This document shows, in pieces, positions 18,225-28,087 of a stretch of DNA of 64,000 bases. The position numbers and the translations under genes are program-made. Numbering within the stretch: position 1 is the stretch's first letter; each line of letters opens with the position of its first letter. The stretch spans positions 6,517,658 to 6,581,657 of the forward strand of contig JAUPSS010000004.1 of assembly GCA_040285825.1 (NCBI GenBank), in the 5' to 3' direction. This DNA is from Eukaryota sp. TZLM1-RC (lineage: Eukaryota; Metamonada: BaSk clade). Below the pieces are notes generated by a model. That model was not told the DNA's origin. It made no database searches and saw only the letters and a program-made list of their open reading frames with translations.

Positions 18225-20099
18225 ATGTCATCTACTATCTCCCCCTCTGAACTTAAAGAGATTCGTGTTGAGTTTCAACTCATTGACTCTGACGGTTCTA
18301 GTACTCTTGACAAACATGAACTCAATGAGCTTTTCATCAAGTTCAACCAAAAAGTTCCCATGTCAGAAATTGAAGCCATGATTGCAGAAGTCTCCAATGA
18401 TGGTGAGCTCACGTTTGACCAATTTATCAGTATTGTAACTAGCATTCGTCAAGGAAAGGACTCCTCTGGTATTGGAAAATACCTCAAGAAGTTTCTCCGT
18501 ATATGTAAGGTAGAAGCTGGTAATTCTTACCACTCGTATTCCCTTGCTGAAGTGTCTGGTACTGTTGGTTTTATCAATTCAACCCTAAAGGATGACGAAC
18601 TTGTAGCAGACAAGCTTCCATTAGCCGACGACCCTGACGCCCTTTTTGACAGTCTAGGAGATGGTCTTGTTTTGTCTTCCTTGGTTAACAAAGTTGAACC
18701 TGGCACAATCCATACTGATGCTCTCAACAAACCCAAAGCCGGCAAACCTTTGAACAGGTTCCATTGCCTAGAGAACCTTCAACTTGCTCTAAGCTCTTGC
18801 AAATCCGTCGGTTTTACGGTTATCTCCATGGGTCCTGAAGATATTATTAGTGGTGCTCCCCATCTCTGTCTTGGTTTGTTGTGGCAAGCTGTTCGTTCTC
18901 TTCTTGGGCAAAGCGTTAACATTACCAAACATCCTGAGCTGGCGGTTCTTCTGGAAAGGGGAGAGGACCTTGAAGAATTTATCAAACTACCTGCTGAAAC
19001 AATTCTTTTAAGATGGGTCAATTTCCATTTAAAAAATGCTGGACAAGACCAAATTAAGAATTTTGGTGAAGATTTGGTTGACGGAAGAGTCTTGGCTCAT
19101 TTACTGGCTGAGATTACCAAGAGAACCTGTAGGGTTGATGCCGAATCAATACTTGCGTTAGCTGAAGGTAGGCCCAGGGTATCTAGAATTCTGGAAATAA
19201 TACGTGAAGACCTCAAAGCCAAGCCAGTTGCTACCTTGCGTTCAGTCCTGGCAGCTAATGAGAAGATGAACTTGGTGCTACTAGCTGAATTATTTGAAAC
19301 TTGCCCAGGTCTTTATGCCGAAGAAGAAGATAATATGGAAGAATTACTAGCCCAACTTGCTGCTTACTCGTCCTCAAATGCTCTCACTGCTGAAGAAAGG
19401 CAATTCACCAATTGGATCAATAATCTTGATGAATCAATCAAAATCAACGACATGTACACTGATTTAAAAGATGGCGTCATTTTGGCAAAGGTTATTGACC
19501 AAATTGTTCCTGGTGCAGTTGATTTCAAGCGAATTCAATTACCAAAAGGTGACCGTAAACTTAATAAGTTTGCTATTCTTGGTAATTGTAATTATGTCTT
19601 GGACCGCCTTAGTCATATTGGAATCAAATTGGTAAATATTGATGCTAATTGTATTGCTGATAGTGATCGTAAAATGCTTCCCAGTATATTATTCCAAGCC
19701 CAAAGAGCCCATATGATTAAATCCCACTCAAGTGTTTTGGGAGCTAATGTTACCGATAAAATGTTGTTGGAAATTGCCAATAACCTGGTCACTTCTGTTG
19801 GGGGTCAGCCTGTACCTTCTACCAGAGATCGTTCTCTCTCTAATTCAATGTTCTTTTATCATCTTTTGGATGCTGTCTTCCCTGGTAAGATGAATAGACA
19901 AATTATGAAACCCGGCAATGATGAAGAAGAAAAGATTATGAATGCTCGTTATGTACTCACAATGATGAGAAAGTTGTGTGATAGTGTTATCTTTGCTTCT
20001 GATGAGCATTTGGTTCAAGTTAATTCTAGGTTTATCAATTCTATTCTGATTGCTATTGTTGGTCAACATATGTCCAACGAGAAGGAGGCTTCACAGTAG
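18225..20099 (+). CDS. Fimbrin/plastin actin-bundling protein, copy 2
   Basis: Same 624-residue protein as the minus-strand copy, with no amino-acid difference seen; the coding differences I found are silent (for example GGC/GGG near 18908 and GCT/GCC near 19319). The domain set is two EF-hands (one degenerate) and four CH domains. The start is set by homology at 18225; an in-frame ATG at 18156 would add 23 residues from the flanking sequence and may be the start actually used, since the duplicate brought only 20 bp of upstream DNA. Expression therefore likely depends on a promoter captured from the 58-bp gap beside the AlbA-NB-ARC gene. Whether both copies are expressed cannot be seen. Confidence 0.92.
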   Translation: MSSTISPSELKEIRVEFQLIDSDGSSTLDKHELNELFIKFNQKVPMSEIEAMIAEVSNDGELTFDQFISIVTSIRQGKDSSGIGKYLKKFLRICKVEAGNSYHSYSLAEVSGTVGFINSTLKDDELVADKLPLADDPDALFDSLGDGLVLSSLVNKVEPGTIHTDALNKPKAGKPLNRFHCLENLQLALSSCKSVGFTVISMGPEDIISGAPHLCLGLLWQAVRSLLGQSVNITKHPELAVLLERGEDLEEFIKLPAETILLRWVNFHLKNAGQDQIKNFGEDLVDGRVLAHLLAEITKRTCRVDAESILALAEGRPRVSRILEIIREDLKAKPVATLRSVLAANEKMNLVLLAELFETCPGLYAEEEDNMEELLAQLAAYSSSNALTAEERQFTNWINNLDESIKINDMYTDLKDGVILAKVIDQIVPGAVDFKRIQLPKGDRKLNKFAILGNCNYVLDRLSHIGIKLVNIDANCIADSDRKMLPSILFQAQRAHMIKSHSSVLGANVTDKMLLEIANNLVTSVGGQPVPSTRDRSLSNSMFFYHLLDAVFPGKMNRQIMKPGNDEEEKIMNARYVLTMMRKLCDSVIFASDEHLVQVNSRFINSILIAIVGQHMSNEKEASQ

Positions 20100-20181
20100 G
20101 TTTATTTGTTGATGTAAATTTGTATTTATAATTGTTCTTTATAAGGTGGTATTTACATCTATAAACAGCTAAAAACTAAAA

Positions 20182-20294
20182 TTATTCTCTATCCAAAACT
20201 TCAACTTTTTCCTTTGAAGGTTCATGATTTACTGAACTAGCAAATGTTTCCAATACAGCTTTTGTATCCATTGTTTTTAATGAAACATTTTCTT
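20182..20294 (-). pseudogene. Duplicated 3' end of BTAF1
   Basis: The last 113 bp of the BTAF1 gene, stop codon included, appear here on the minus strand as part of the right repeat arm. There is no promoter or upstream coding sequence, so it is an inert fragment. It shows the direction of the duplication. Confidence 0.9.
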
Positions 20295-20305
20295 ACAATA
20301 GATGA

Positions 20306-20601
20306 GCTCACTTTACAAAAAACTTGGACAATTGGAGACAACAAATTTCTTTTGACCCTCTCAGTGTTGCAGGCATTTCAAAAGACATGGTTGCAGGGAA
20401 GTACCTAGGATTACAAGGTCCAAAGGTCCTAAATCTCAAATTTAGTCATATCCTGGGAATGAAGTTGTTAATCAAGGAGTTTCAAGTGTGATGTTATGCA
20501 AGGAAACGATTTCTGAAAATCTTCAAAACGTTGAGTGGAAGGAGATTCACCCAAGTCTCTACATAGGAGAAAATAAAGTTCGTGTAAAAGAGAAGTTGTG
20601 A
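20306..20601 (+). pseudogene. 3' part of the disrupted gene (family unknown)
   Basis: A coding-like stretch: 40 open codons (20306-20425, including LDNWRQQISFDPLSVAGISK), a 20-nt GT...AG segment (20426-20445) whose removal keeps the frame, then 51 codons and a TGA at 20599-20601. The composition looks like a real protein, but I do not recognise the family. With the arm removed it would continue from the ATG at 18156, apart from one TGA at the junction. The 20-nt segment could be an ultra-short intron (the supported ones here are 27-31 nt) or a 20-base frameshifting insertion in a dead gene. Confidence 0.4.
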
Positions 20602-20904
20602 ATGTTTCTATTTAAAGATTAAAGAAGTGTTAAGTTGATCACATTATGAAAAAAAACTTTACCCGAACTCATTGAAATAACACACTCTCTTGATTGAATA
20701 TGTTACTGTAATCAACTAAAAAAACTCCTTCAACTGTAACCTTTTCAAGAAAGAAAATAGTTGAGGCATCTTGAGCATCACGTATTGAAGTGTTTAATTA
20801 TCATTTTGCTCTTGTTTTTATTTTTTATAGATGTAAGAAGTTGTGAATAAATGAAATTTTATTGTTGACTGTCTGATCTTTTCTCGACTGACATATTCAC
20901 CCCA
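20602..20904. other. Intergenic, no gene seen
   Basis: About 300 bp of AT-rich sequence between the disrupted gene and the first Fanzor-like copy. If that element carried its own end or guide-RNA sequence, its 5' boundary would be here, but I see no inverted repeat or target duplication. Confidence 0.35.
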
Positions 20905-22814
20905 ATGGCAAATCCAGAGTTGCCACGTCGAGGGCGTGTACTCCCCTGGGAGGTTAACCGTCGTGAGCAACCAATAAACGACTGCAAAACGACAGTTCCA
21001 GCAAGTGCTGCTCAGTTCTTCTCTACTGCAGCTCTTGCTTCAATGGAAAGACAGTTTCGCTATATTCGAACTGTCACTGTGCTTATTGCCCGGTAAGCAC
21101 AGCTGTTCGTCCTGCAGTATCCGGAATGGCTTTCTGGTTATATCTACAACAGTCTTGGTATCAATGCCAAGACTTTCTAATGGTACCTCATCCGACTGTG
21201 AGACGCCCATTCGAGCATCAAATGGAAGTGTACCGCGCACTCTATGATGTATCTTTCCGACCTGGCTGGCCGTTTTTTCCTATTGGCTTTCAGAAGGGAA
21301 CCGACAACTGGTGCCATTCTGACATTAGGAGCTTTCGCGCACTGCAATGGCGAACAGCTTTTGTCAAACACTTACTGATGGCCCTGTCTCCTGGAAGCTG
21401 AACTTCTTCTGGACAATGGCTACCTTCTTTGAGTGTCCTTGCCCAAAGAAATATGCTTCATTAGTGGTGAACACGACTGCAGCCACTATTCCTGACTTTT
21501 TGCGCATGGTATGATGAAGGTCACCATGAGTACATAATGGACCTATTTACTCAGCAGGTTGCCGAACCTGATCGTTTTGACACTATGTTGATGCCGGACA
21601 ATGTTGATCTCAATCCAGACAACATCACCTTCTTATTCACTGCTGCGCTAAATATTTTATCCTTTCTGGAAAATATTGCATCTGACACCATGCGAAGAAA
21701 TGCCGTGTCCCCATTTACCCAGTTATTCTCCTGGATTTAACTCTTTTAGTCAAAAACTGGAAAAGCATTTTCTCTCTTTTATTGCCAACCACTGTCTGCT
21801 GAAAGATCCGTTTGCCTTTTTCAGAAAAAAGCAGTATCTTACTTACACAATCAGTTCAGATGCTGTTTCAATCCGCTTCACTTTTTCTTTTGCCCCCAAA
21901 AAAATAAAAATCGCCAGACAGCCAGAGAATTGACAACCACCATAGCCAGTAGGGAACTCGATATGCCTGCAATGAGTCGAATTCGGAACTCTAGACTTCA
22001 ACAACAGGTCCGTCCAAGACAACGTCGAAGAACTGACGACGCCTATGGGCCTCCTCCAGTTGATCCAATTGAATATTCATTTTGTGCAATTGATCCCAAC
22101 CACAAAAATTTGTGTGGTTATTCAATTGGATCAAGAATTGATAATAACAATGTTGATCATCAACTTTTGGGCCTTGTTCTGAATCCAAAGGCAAGGAAGA
22201 TGATTCACCCCCCGGTCCTGACCCATGCACCACCACATTGCTATTTTGTTAAGAATTTACACAAATATCTTAATGAAATAGCAACGCCTTTGATGTGGGT
22301 ACCGACACAGGAAGAAATCAGCAATCCCGACTTCCTTCCGAGAACTGCACTAGACCAACTGCAAATAAATGAAGATCGTCGAGCCCTGCGCCGCAACAAG
22401 TTTGATTTTTTATAAGAAGGCAAAAAAGAATAATGGGATTTATTGAAAAAATTAAACTAATGGCTAATGGAAGAGAAACCATATTTTGGTTTGGCAGTGG
22501 AGGTGATGGGCCATCAAGACAATCTGTGAAAACCCCAAGGAAGCGCTTTTTGAAGGAGATTCAGAAACATTTTACATATGTGCAGCATAATGGAGATGAA
22601 TTCTACACATCTGCCAAAACGAATTGCTGTAAGGTATTCAATCAAAAGTTGTATCACGATGATGGGAGGGTGAACAATGATAAGTTTGTATGCCCTCAAT
22701 GTCAGACACTCTGGTCGAGATAACATCTCAGCTTCCAGAAACCAACTGGAGATTGCCATAAGTGCACACTACTACAATGAAAGACCTGAGGCGTTCCGGA
22801 GACCCCGTAGATAA
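20905..22814 (+). pseudogene. Fanzor-like (eukaryotic TnpB) RNA-guided nuclease, copy A1, frameshifted
   Basis: Coding remains of a TnpB-related nuclease of about 630 codons, from an ATG at 20905 to a TAA at 22812-22814. N-terminal pieces lie in several frames: QFFSTAALASMERQF at about 21000, a NWCHSDI segment at about 21310, and NSFCQTLTDGPVSWKLNFF at about 21350. The catalytic core is better kept. RuvC-I is AIDPNHKNLCGY (Asp codon 22092), then FGSGGDGPSRQ, RuvC-II is GDEFYTSAKTNC (Glu codon 22598), a CPQC zinc knuckle follows, and RuvC-III is the Asp of SRDNISASRN (codon 22719). The ending IAI...NERPEAFRR matches the family tail. Two late frameshifts break it: one base lost in the T-run at about 22407 and a small shift just before RuvC-III. 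All three acidic residues survive, so decay may be recent. Copy A2 lies 4 kb downstream in the same direction. Confidence 0.7.
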
Positions 22815-22985
22815 GTGTTTTTCCATGTATTGCGTACCTGTACGCGTATTGTGACGTTGCTGCTTTAACTATCATTTCATCGTGATATCATATAGTGATA
22901 GAACTAAAGTAAGCTTAACGTCTATCAAGATTGCATTGGTCAAAAGCTAGAAGTGTGTTTTGATAGAAATTTACAGTGCAGTTTT

Positions 22986-24326
22986 ATGTTGTCTCGCCAA
23001 CTCTGGCATCTGCTGTTTCAGCATTGTTCTGTACGAACGCTTCTTCGGATTCGTGCAGTTTCCAATCATTTTCATGAAGTCAGTGTTCAACATTTGAAGT
23101 CTGTTTCAACTCTTAACATGGCTGATTTCCGCTCCCATGGTTCGGAGTTTATATCCTTTTTGAATGATTGTACTAGGGTAAAGCACCTTTATGCTGAACG
23201 ATTGGCATATAATCTTGTCAATGATGCTTTCACAGAATACCTTTTGAAAAGTCAACACATAGTCCATCTAGATGAACCAATATCCATAATTCATGAACTA
23301 CACTCCATCGTGGACAACTTGAAGGTTGATATTGTGTTTGGTCAACCATTGCCTGATCTAATGCCATTAACTAATGCAAATCGTTCATTGCATATGCACT
23401 TGTCAGAACCTTTCAACCAATCCAGTTTTGCTGTTTTTTCTGATCGAATACTGCTACAAATTCACGCAATTTCACGATGGATTGCCGAACAACAGCCATT
23501 CATCGAAGAGGTATACCTTACGCTATTAGTTAGGTCAGCAGAATCATCATTCTTAAAAGAACCACTAAGTAATCTGCTTAATGTGTTGACTCACCATCCC
23601 ATCAAGTCTCTAAGTTTTTCTCGAGCGTTTTGGGAATATATTGAAAAGGACTTCCCCATAAATAGTGAATTTCGGTTATTGAAAAACCTTAGCATTGGAT
23701 GTCTCTCACATACTGCCACACGAGATGGTATCTCATTACTACCACAGTTGTCCTCTTTGACTTTAACTATTAGAGAAGAACACTGCAATCCAGTTATGCT
23801 TGATCTTTTTGCCAAGCTCACACATCTTGTCTTGTGTTTAAAGAGTTCTTCGGAATTGGATGTGACGTGCCTATCCTCAATGTCGGATTTTTGTAACAGA
23901 TTTGCCTCATTGACAAAATTGAGAACTCTCTGTATTGATGGGCATGGAGAAGTGGCCTTTCTGCATGTTCCTTTAAACCTTGATATGCTGAAGGTTTCTC
24001 TATTTGGTCATCCATTCAGCAATGTGAACCTACTACCACCAAATCTTGCTGTGATTCAACTAGAAAAGGTCACGGTTAATACTGAGTGTCTCTGTAGTCT
24101 TGTTCAACGTTGTCGTCTATTAAGAAGACTTTTGGTCACTCATAGTATTGTGTTCACCAATGCTGCGTATAATGAACCTTGCATCCCTTCTACTTTGTCG
24201 AAGTTCAGTAGTGTTCAATTTCGACATTGTCGTTGTGGACATACAGCAGTCACTGTGTGTACAGAATGTGTTGACTTTTTGAAGAAGCATTGTTTTTGGA
24301 GATCTCAAATTGATATTTTTTTGTAG
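22986..24326 (+). CDS. F-box-like / leucine-rich protein
   Basis: A 446-residue protein starting at the first ATG of its frame (22986). The N-terminus, LWHLLFQHCSVRTLLRIRAVSNHF, has the spacing of an F-box (30-40 residues that recruit Skp1 in SCF ubiquitin ligases). The rest is rich in Leu with irregular LRR-like strands (LKNLSIGCLS, LPQLSSLTLTI, LTKLRTLCIDG, LDMLKVSLFG). The C-terminus has a small Cys cluster (HCRCGH, then CTEC). Likely a substrate-receptor-type F-box/LRR protein; no target can be guessed. It lies between two direct Fanzor-like copies, 171 bp after the first, so it might be a passenger or simply the host gene there. It could be recently copied; an LRR fragment lies nearby at 24760. 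Confidence 0.6.
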   Translation: MLSRQLWHLLFQHCSVRTLLRIRAVSNHFHEVSVQHLKSVSTLNMADFRSHGSEFISFLNDCTRVKHLYAERLAYNLVNDAFTEYLLKSQHIVHLDEPISIIHELHSIVDNLKVDIVFGQPLPDLMPLTNANRSLHMHLSEPFNQSSFAVFSDRILLQIHAISRWIAEQQPFIEEVYLTLLVRSAESSFLKEPLSNLLNVLTHHPIKSLSFSRAFWEYIEKDFPINSEFRLLKNLSIGCLSHTATRDGISLLPQLSSLTLTIREEHCNPVMLDLFAKLTHLVLCLKSSSELDVTCLSSMSDFCNRFASLTKLRTLCIDGHGEVAFLHVPLNLDMLKVSLFGHPFSNVNLLPPNLAVIQLEKVTVNTECLCSLVQRCRLLRRLLVTHSIVFTNAAYNEPCIPSTLSKFSSVQFRHCRCGHTAVTVCTECVDFLKKHCFWRSQIDIFL

Positions 24327-25109
24327 AATTAAATACTTCACAATTAACTTTTCCTCCAATTACAGCCAGCGTTTTCAATAATGGACTCAATTACACAATT
24401 GCTCAAGGTCGGAACAATCACACTTAAGGCATCTGCAAATTAAATATTATTTGATACATTGAGGTGAAAAAGATCCCATTGATTAATCAATAACAACTAA
24501 AGTTATTTGTGGTTCGAGACTCTAGATTTTCTTCAACATTTATAACGGGATATTTTGATAAAATTAACTGAAGTAAAAAGTCGAAAAAGTCTTAATTTAA
24601 TGCTTATTATAATGAATTGCCAAACTGAACAGTAACTACAAAAGGGAGAGTGCAGTAATTAAAAGAACCAGTCACCTTCATTTAGTCCTTTTGTCCTTAA
24701 AGGAGATCAAACTGCCAAAAAAGGTTCTGGAATTGGACAATAAATATTTTCGAGGTATCTTATGTGAGTTTGTTGTGATTGAGAAAGAGAACATTGAGCA
24801 AAGTGAATGAAGTCCAAAAAGAATCGTTCGAAATTCGAGAGAGGTGATTTAGCGAGACATCAAGGTAAGAGATCGATTTGCACAATGAGAAAAGGGTTGA
24901 CAACCCAACCAAACTACAATCACCAACTTTTGTATCATGTATTTCTTTTTTGAAGAAAGGCAAACATTCAAGATGTAACCTTGAGCGATATATATCATCA
25001 ATAAATATTTGAAACTAACTTAACTTTGACTGATTGACTTCACCAAAATTTATATTTAAAAACACCATTTTGTACTCATTTCTAACTGTTTCCCTTCAGT
25101 GTTGACTGG
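24327..25109. other. Intergenic with LRR remnant
   Basis: AT-rich sequence between the F-box-like gene and the second Fanzor-like copy. The only coding signal is the short minus-strand LRR fragment listed separately. Confidence 0.4.
24760..24963 (-). pseudogene. Leucine-rich-repeat fragment
   Basis: A 67-codon frame contains LSTLFSLCKSISYLDVSLN and LLNVLFLNHNKL, spaced about 24 residues apart like consecutive LRR units. No start, signal or further repeats are in frame, so it looks like the leftover of a larger LRR gene on the minus strand. Confidence 0.45.
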
Positions 25110-27790
25110 CGAAAATAACGCTACAAACCACAACTGTGAAATCATCGGTCAACCAGTTCTTCGACTCAGAGGCACAAGAAGCTATGGAATGCCAGTTCCA
25201 AATTCTCGCTAGTATTGGAGCTATTGCTACTCACCTAGCACGACAGTTTATACTCAAATACCGAGAAAACTCTATTTGACTTACTCAATACCAATTACGG
25301 AGCCTCTGTTTTAACTTTGTTTGTGAAATAGAATCCAGACAAATGAGATTTTTCGAAAAACATCCTCTTATTTTTCAAGGGCTGCAACATGTCGTTCAGC
25401 ACCTTTGGTTTTGGCGCCCACTGAATGAAACCACCTTAGCCGACGGTGGTAAATCCTGGTACCATTCAAGTATTTTCGGCACTCGAGCCACGCAACTGAC
25501 AGAAGCTTTTTGTCAGTTGTTGGCTGACGACATTGTTGTTTGGAAAAACAATTTTTTCAAAAGCTGTGCCCAGGGTTTTAATTGCCCCAGACCCAAAAAG
25601 TACACCGAGTGTGTAACTTCAAGAAGTTCAGTCGGATGAGTCAATTTTACAACGGTAACAAGAGATGCACCAGCATATCTTGACCTACTGGGTAAGTGAC
25701 AGCAGATGCCTATATTGATGGGGGTCTAAATATGTTGGAAACCTCAGTCAGGAATGAACGATTTGACATCAATATAGATACTACGCCACAATCCGGACTG
25801 AATATTGTATTTTTTCTAGAAGATAATTACCCTGAGGTTTGCAAAAGCACTTTCTCTCGCCTTTATCCAGTTGGTCTCCATGCTTCTGCAGTTTGGATAA
25901 AAACCGAATCTTATTTCACAAAGCTAAATGAATTCAAAGAGCTTCTAAACATCCATTATCGGTTTTTTTCAATAAACTTAAATTTAGTAATTATACCATT
26001 TTTCAACTGGTGATTTTTTGCGGTTCATGTTCACCCAGAAGGCGAGGAAAACATATACTCGGCCAACCAAAGCGGAATATGAGTCCAAAATTTTTCTCTG
26101 GAAATTATGATTTTCATAACACTGAATGAAAAAAAGTAATGTCCACAGAGAGGCAAATCAACAGCAAAGACCACGGCTACCAGTGGATGAACAGCCCCAT
26201 TATCAAAATTCTGATGAGAATATCCTTGCAGCCATTGATCCCAACCACAGCAATCTTTGTGGTTGGACTGCTGATTCTATCCGAAATTCTGCACCTGTAT
26301 TTGAGGATTGTGGCCTGCTGCTGAACCCAAAAGAACGAAAATCAAATTACCTCCTCCTTTAACTCAATCAAATCCTAATACTTATTCCATTCAAAGTTTC
26401 GAGAGTATCTGATTTCTTTATTATATCAATATTTGTTTATCGAATAACGTGTAAAAAATCGTGAAATACACAAATAAAACTCCACATCCTCAAAACCTAC
26501 CTCTTCCACATCAAAACAGTTAATTACTGAAGATTCAGAAAATTAACCAAAAGAAGAGAGTGAATCAGAAATTAATTTCACCATTTCATTATAAATAGAT
26601 AATATTATCCTGTTTTGTCAGTAAATACGATTGGAAATTCTTCCGGTTCTTTCCTTTACAACTACCACAAAATCCTCAAGGAAAGCCATTACAGCCTTAC
26701 CTAGAGATCCAAGCAAAGAAAAGACAAAGGGACATAAATTATATTGGGCATGAGAATTTTCATTAACGGAGGAAATGGGTTTCGCATATTTAGCAATTTT
26801 ATATTTTTCGCCAGCAAAAAAAGTATTATGTACATCTGACTTGATGAAATGTTCGTTAGAAGAAGTACAAGGGTCAATGGACATGGAATCTTAAAAATAA
26901 AACTACCATTTAAGCCGAGAACAACCAAATCACCTCTTGTCAGACCCATAGAAGCTCTGTTGTAGCGCGTACTATCAATATTGGGGTCATCGAGAACTAA
27001 ATTTGATAGCAATGGCTCTAAAAAGGAATCTACTCAATTTGAGTGCACATTACATAAATTTGGTCCCTGAAATTATTATGTACTTTACTTTTAAATGTAA
27101 TAAAATGTTCACAATTCAAAAAAAGAGTAAACAAAAGAGTATGAAAAACAGTATCTGATTGAAATAAATTTACCTTATGTTTCTGAATCTGAGGAAGGGA
27201 GTGAGTATTCTTGAATTATGTGTGGAAACCTGCAGCGTGGTGTAAGAAAAAAAATCTTAGAACAAATGTTGTTTCTCGTTGGAATAAATTAAAAAATATA
27301 TAAAAAGTGGAAATCAGTTTGATTTTTTTATACGAAGAAAAAAGAGGCTAACTAGTTTAATTAACAAAATTCAACGCTTGTATGAAGGAAAAAACACTAT
27401 AGTTTGATTCGGCAATAGCGGCGGTGGTCCATCTCGTCAAGCTGTAAAATCCCCCAGAAACAGATTTCTCAAACAAATCCAAAAACACTTCGAAAACATC
27501 AAAGTGAAAGGACGAGTTGATGACCCCAGAAAACTGAATTGCTGGTATTCCACAGAAAGTAATATCATGATATTATTGAATATTCTCAATATTCTCGCCT
27601 GTAGAGTCCATCAAATTACTGTGCGCACCAGGATGCCGTTAAAATTTTCAACAGAAGTAGTTACTTGCTCCATGGGGATAAGGTGTTTTAAATGGGCAGT
27701 GGAAGGAAGTTTTTCATTGAAACAATTGGAACTATGGATTCATTCCATAATTAAATGTTCCAATGTCTGTTACTTCCTTCAAAAGGGGTT
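25110..27790 (+). pseudogene. Fanzor-like nuclease, copy A2, split by a LINE
   Basis: A second, more decayed member of the same family as copy A1, same orientation. Matching segments in order: VNQFFDSEAQEAMECQFQIL (about 25150; A1 has AAQFFSTAALASMERQF), KSWYHSSIF, TEAFCQLLADDIVVWKNNFF (about 25500), RLYPVGLHASAVW, RuvC-I AIDPNHSNLCGW (Asp codon 26237), CGLLLNPKERK, then after the LINE at 26461-27170 the piece NQFDFFIRRKKR and FGNSGGGPSRQAVKSP (about 27410). RuvC-II and RuvC-III are no longer clear beyond 27500: KIFNR and a Trp-containing segment align but the acidic residues are gone. Many stops and shifts. Dead, but useful for reconstructing the family's shape and insertion history. Confidence 0.65.
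26461..27170 (-). mobile_element. 5'-truncated LINE inserted antisense in Fanzor copy A2
   Basis: On the minus strand this reads as the end of the same non-LTR element as at 61801-63690: DDPNIDSTRYNRASMGLTRG, then VVLGLNGSF, EKYKIAKYAKPISSVNENSH, FVFSLLGSLGKAVMAFLEDF and a frame running to GFEDVEF near 26480. DNA similarity to that copy is high, so this is a fairly young insertion. Frameshifts and stops (for example in the endonuclease domain near 26890) inactivate it. It starts within the zinc-knuckle region, a typical 5' truncation. Confidence 0.8.
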
Positions 27791-28087
27791 CTCTTTGAAA
27801 CTATTGCCACCTCATCACACGTCATTCGTATGTCTTTATTCATGAATTGTCATACAACACTATTGTTATACACTTATTTTATATTATTGATTTTAATTTG
27901 GGAGTTGATGATAGAGATTCAAGTTTCAAAAGGGTAGGATCAATTATCAAGTTACTAGAATTAATAAGGTTATACTAAATGAAGAAAAATCATTGAAGAG
28001 AAGTAGTTGTGAAGAGAATGGTAATCTTTTCTACAATTTGATAGAAAATTCTGAAGCTACTGGTCTTTTTTTACAAAGACTCTTTTA
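27791..28087. other. Upstream region of TRRAP
   Basis: About 300 bp between the decayed Fanzor copy and the TRRAP ATG. AT-rich; presumably holds the TRRAP promoter. No motif recognised. Confidence 0.35.

Larger units (their letters stand above)
18205..20294. repeat. Right arm of 2,090-bp inverted repeat
   Basis: Reverse-complement copy of 13083-15172, separated from it by a 3,032-bp spacer. The left edge is 20 bp upstream of the fimbrin ATG (after ATAATTC). The right edge lies within a truncated BTAF1 tail. The presence of BTAF1's end out of context marks this arm as the derived copy. An inverted repeat of this size and identity can pair within a strand and could be unstable or hard to assemble. 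Confidence 0.95.

Noticed and set aside
22405-22435. An intron between the two main frames of Fanzor A1.
   Set aside because: No GT-AG pair fits, and copy A2 has a continuous reading through the same site with a longer T-run; a one-base loss is simpler.
24508-24520. tRNA T-loop-like GGTTCGAGAC.
   Set aside because: No matching acceptor, D or anticodon stem nearby. A GTAGAGCA...GGTAGATCC stretch near 43676 was rejected for the same reason.
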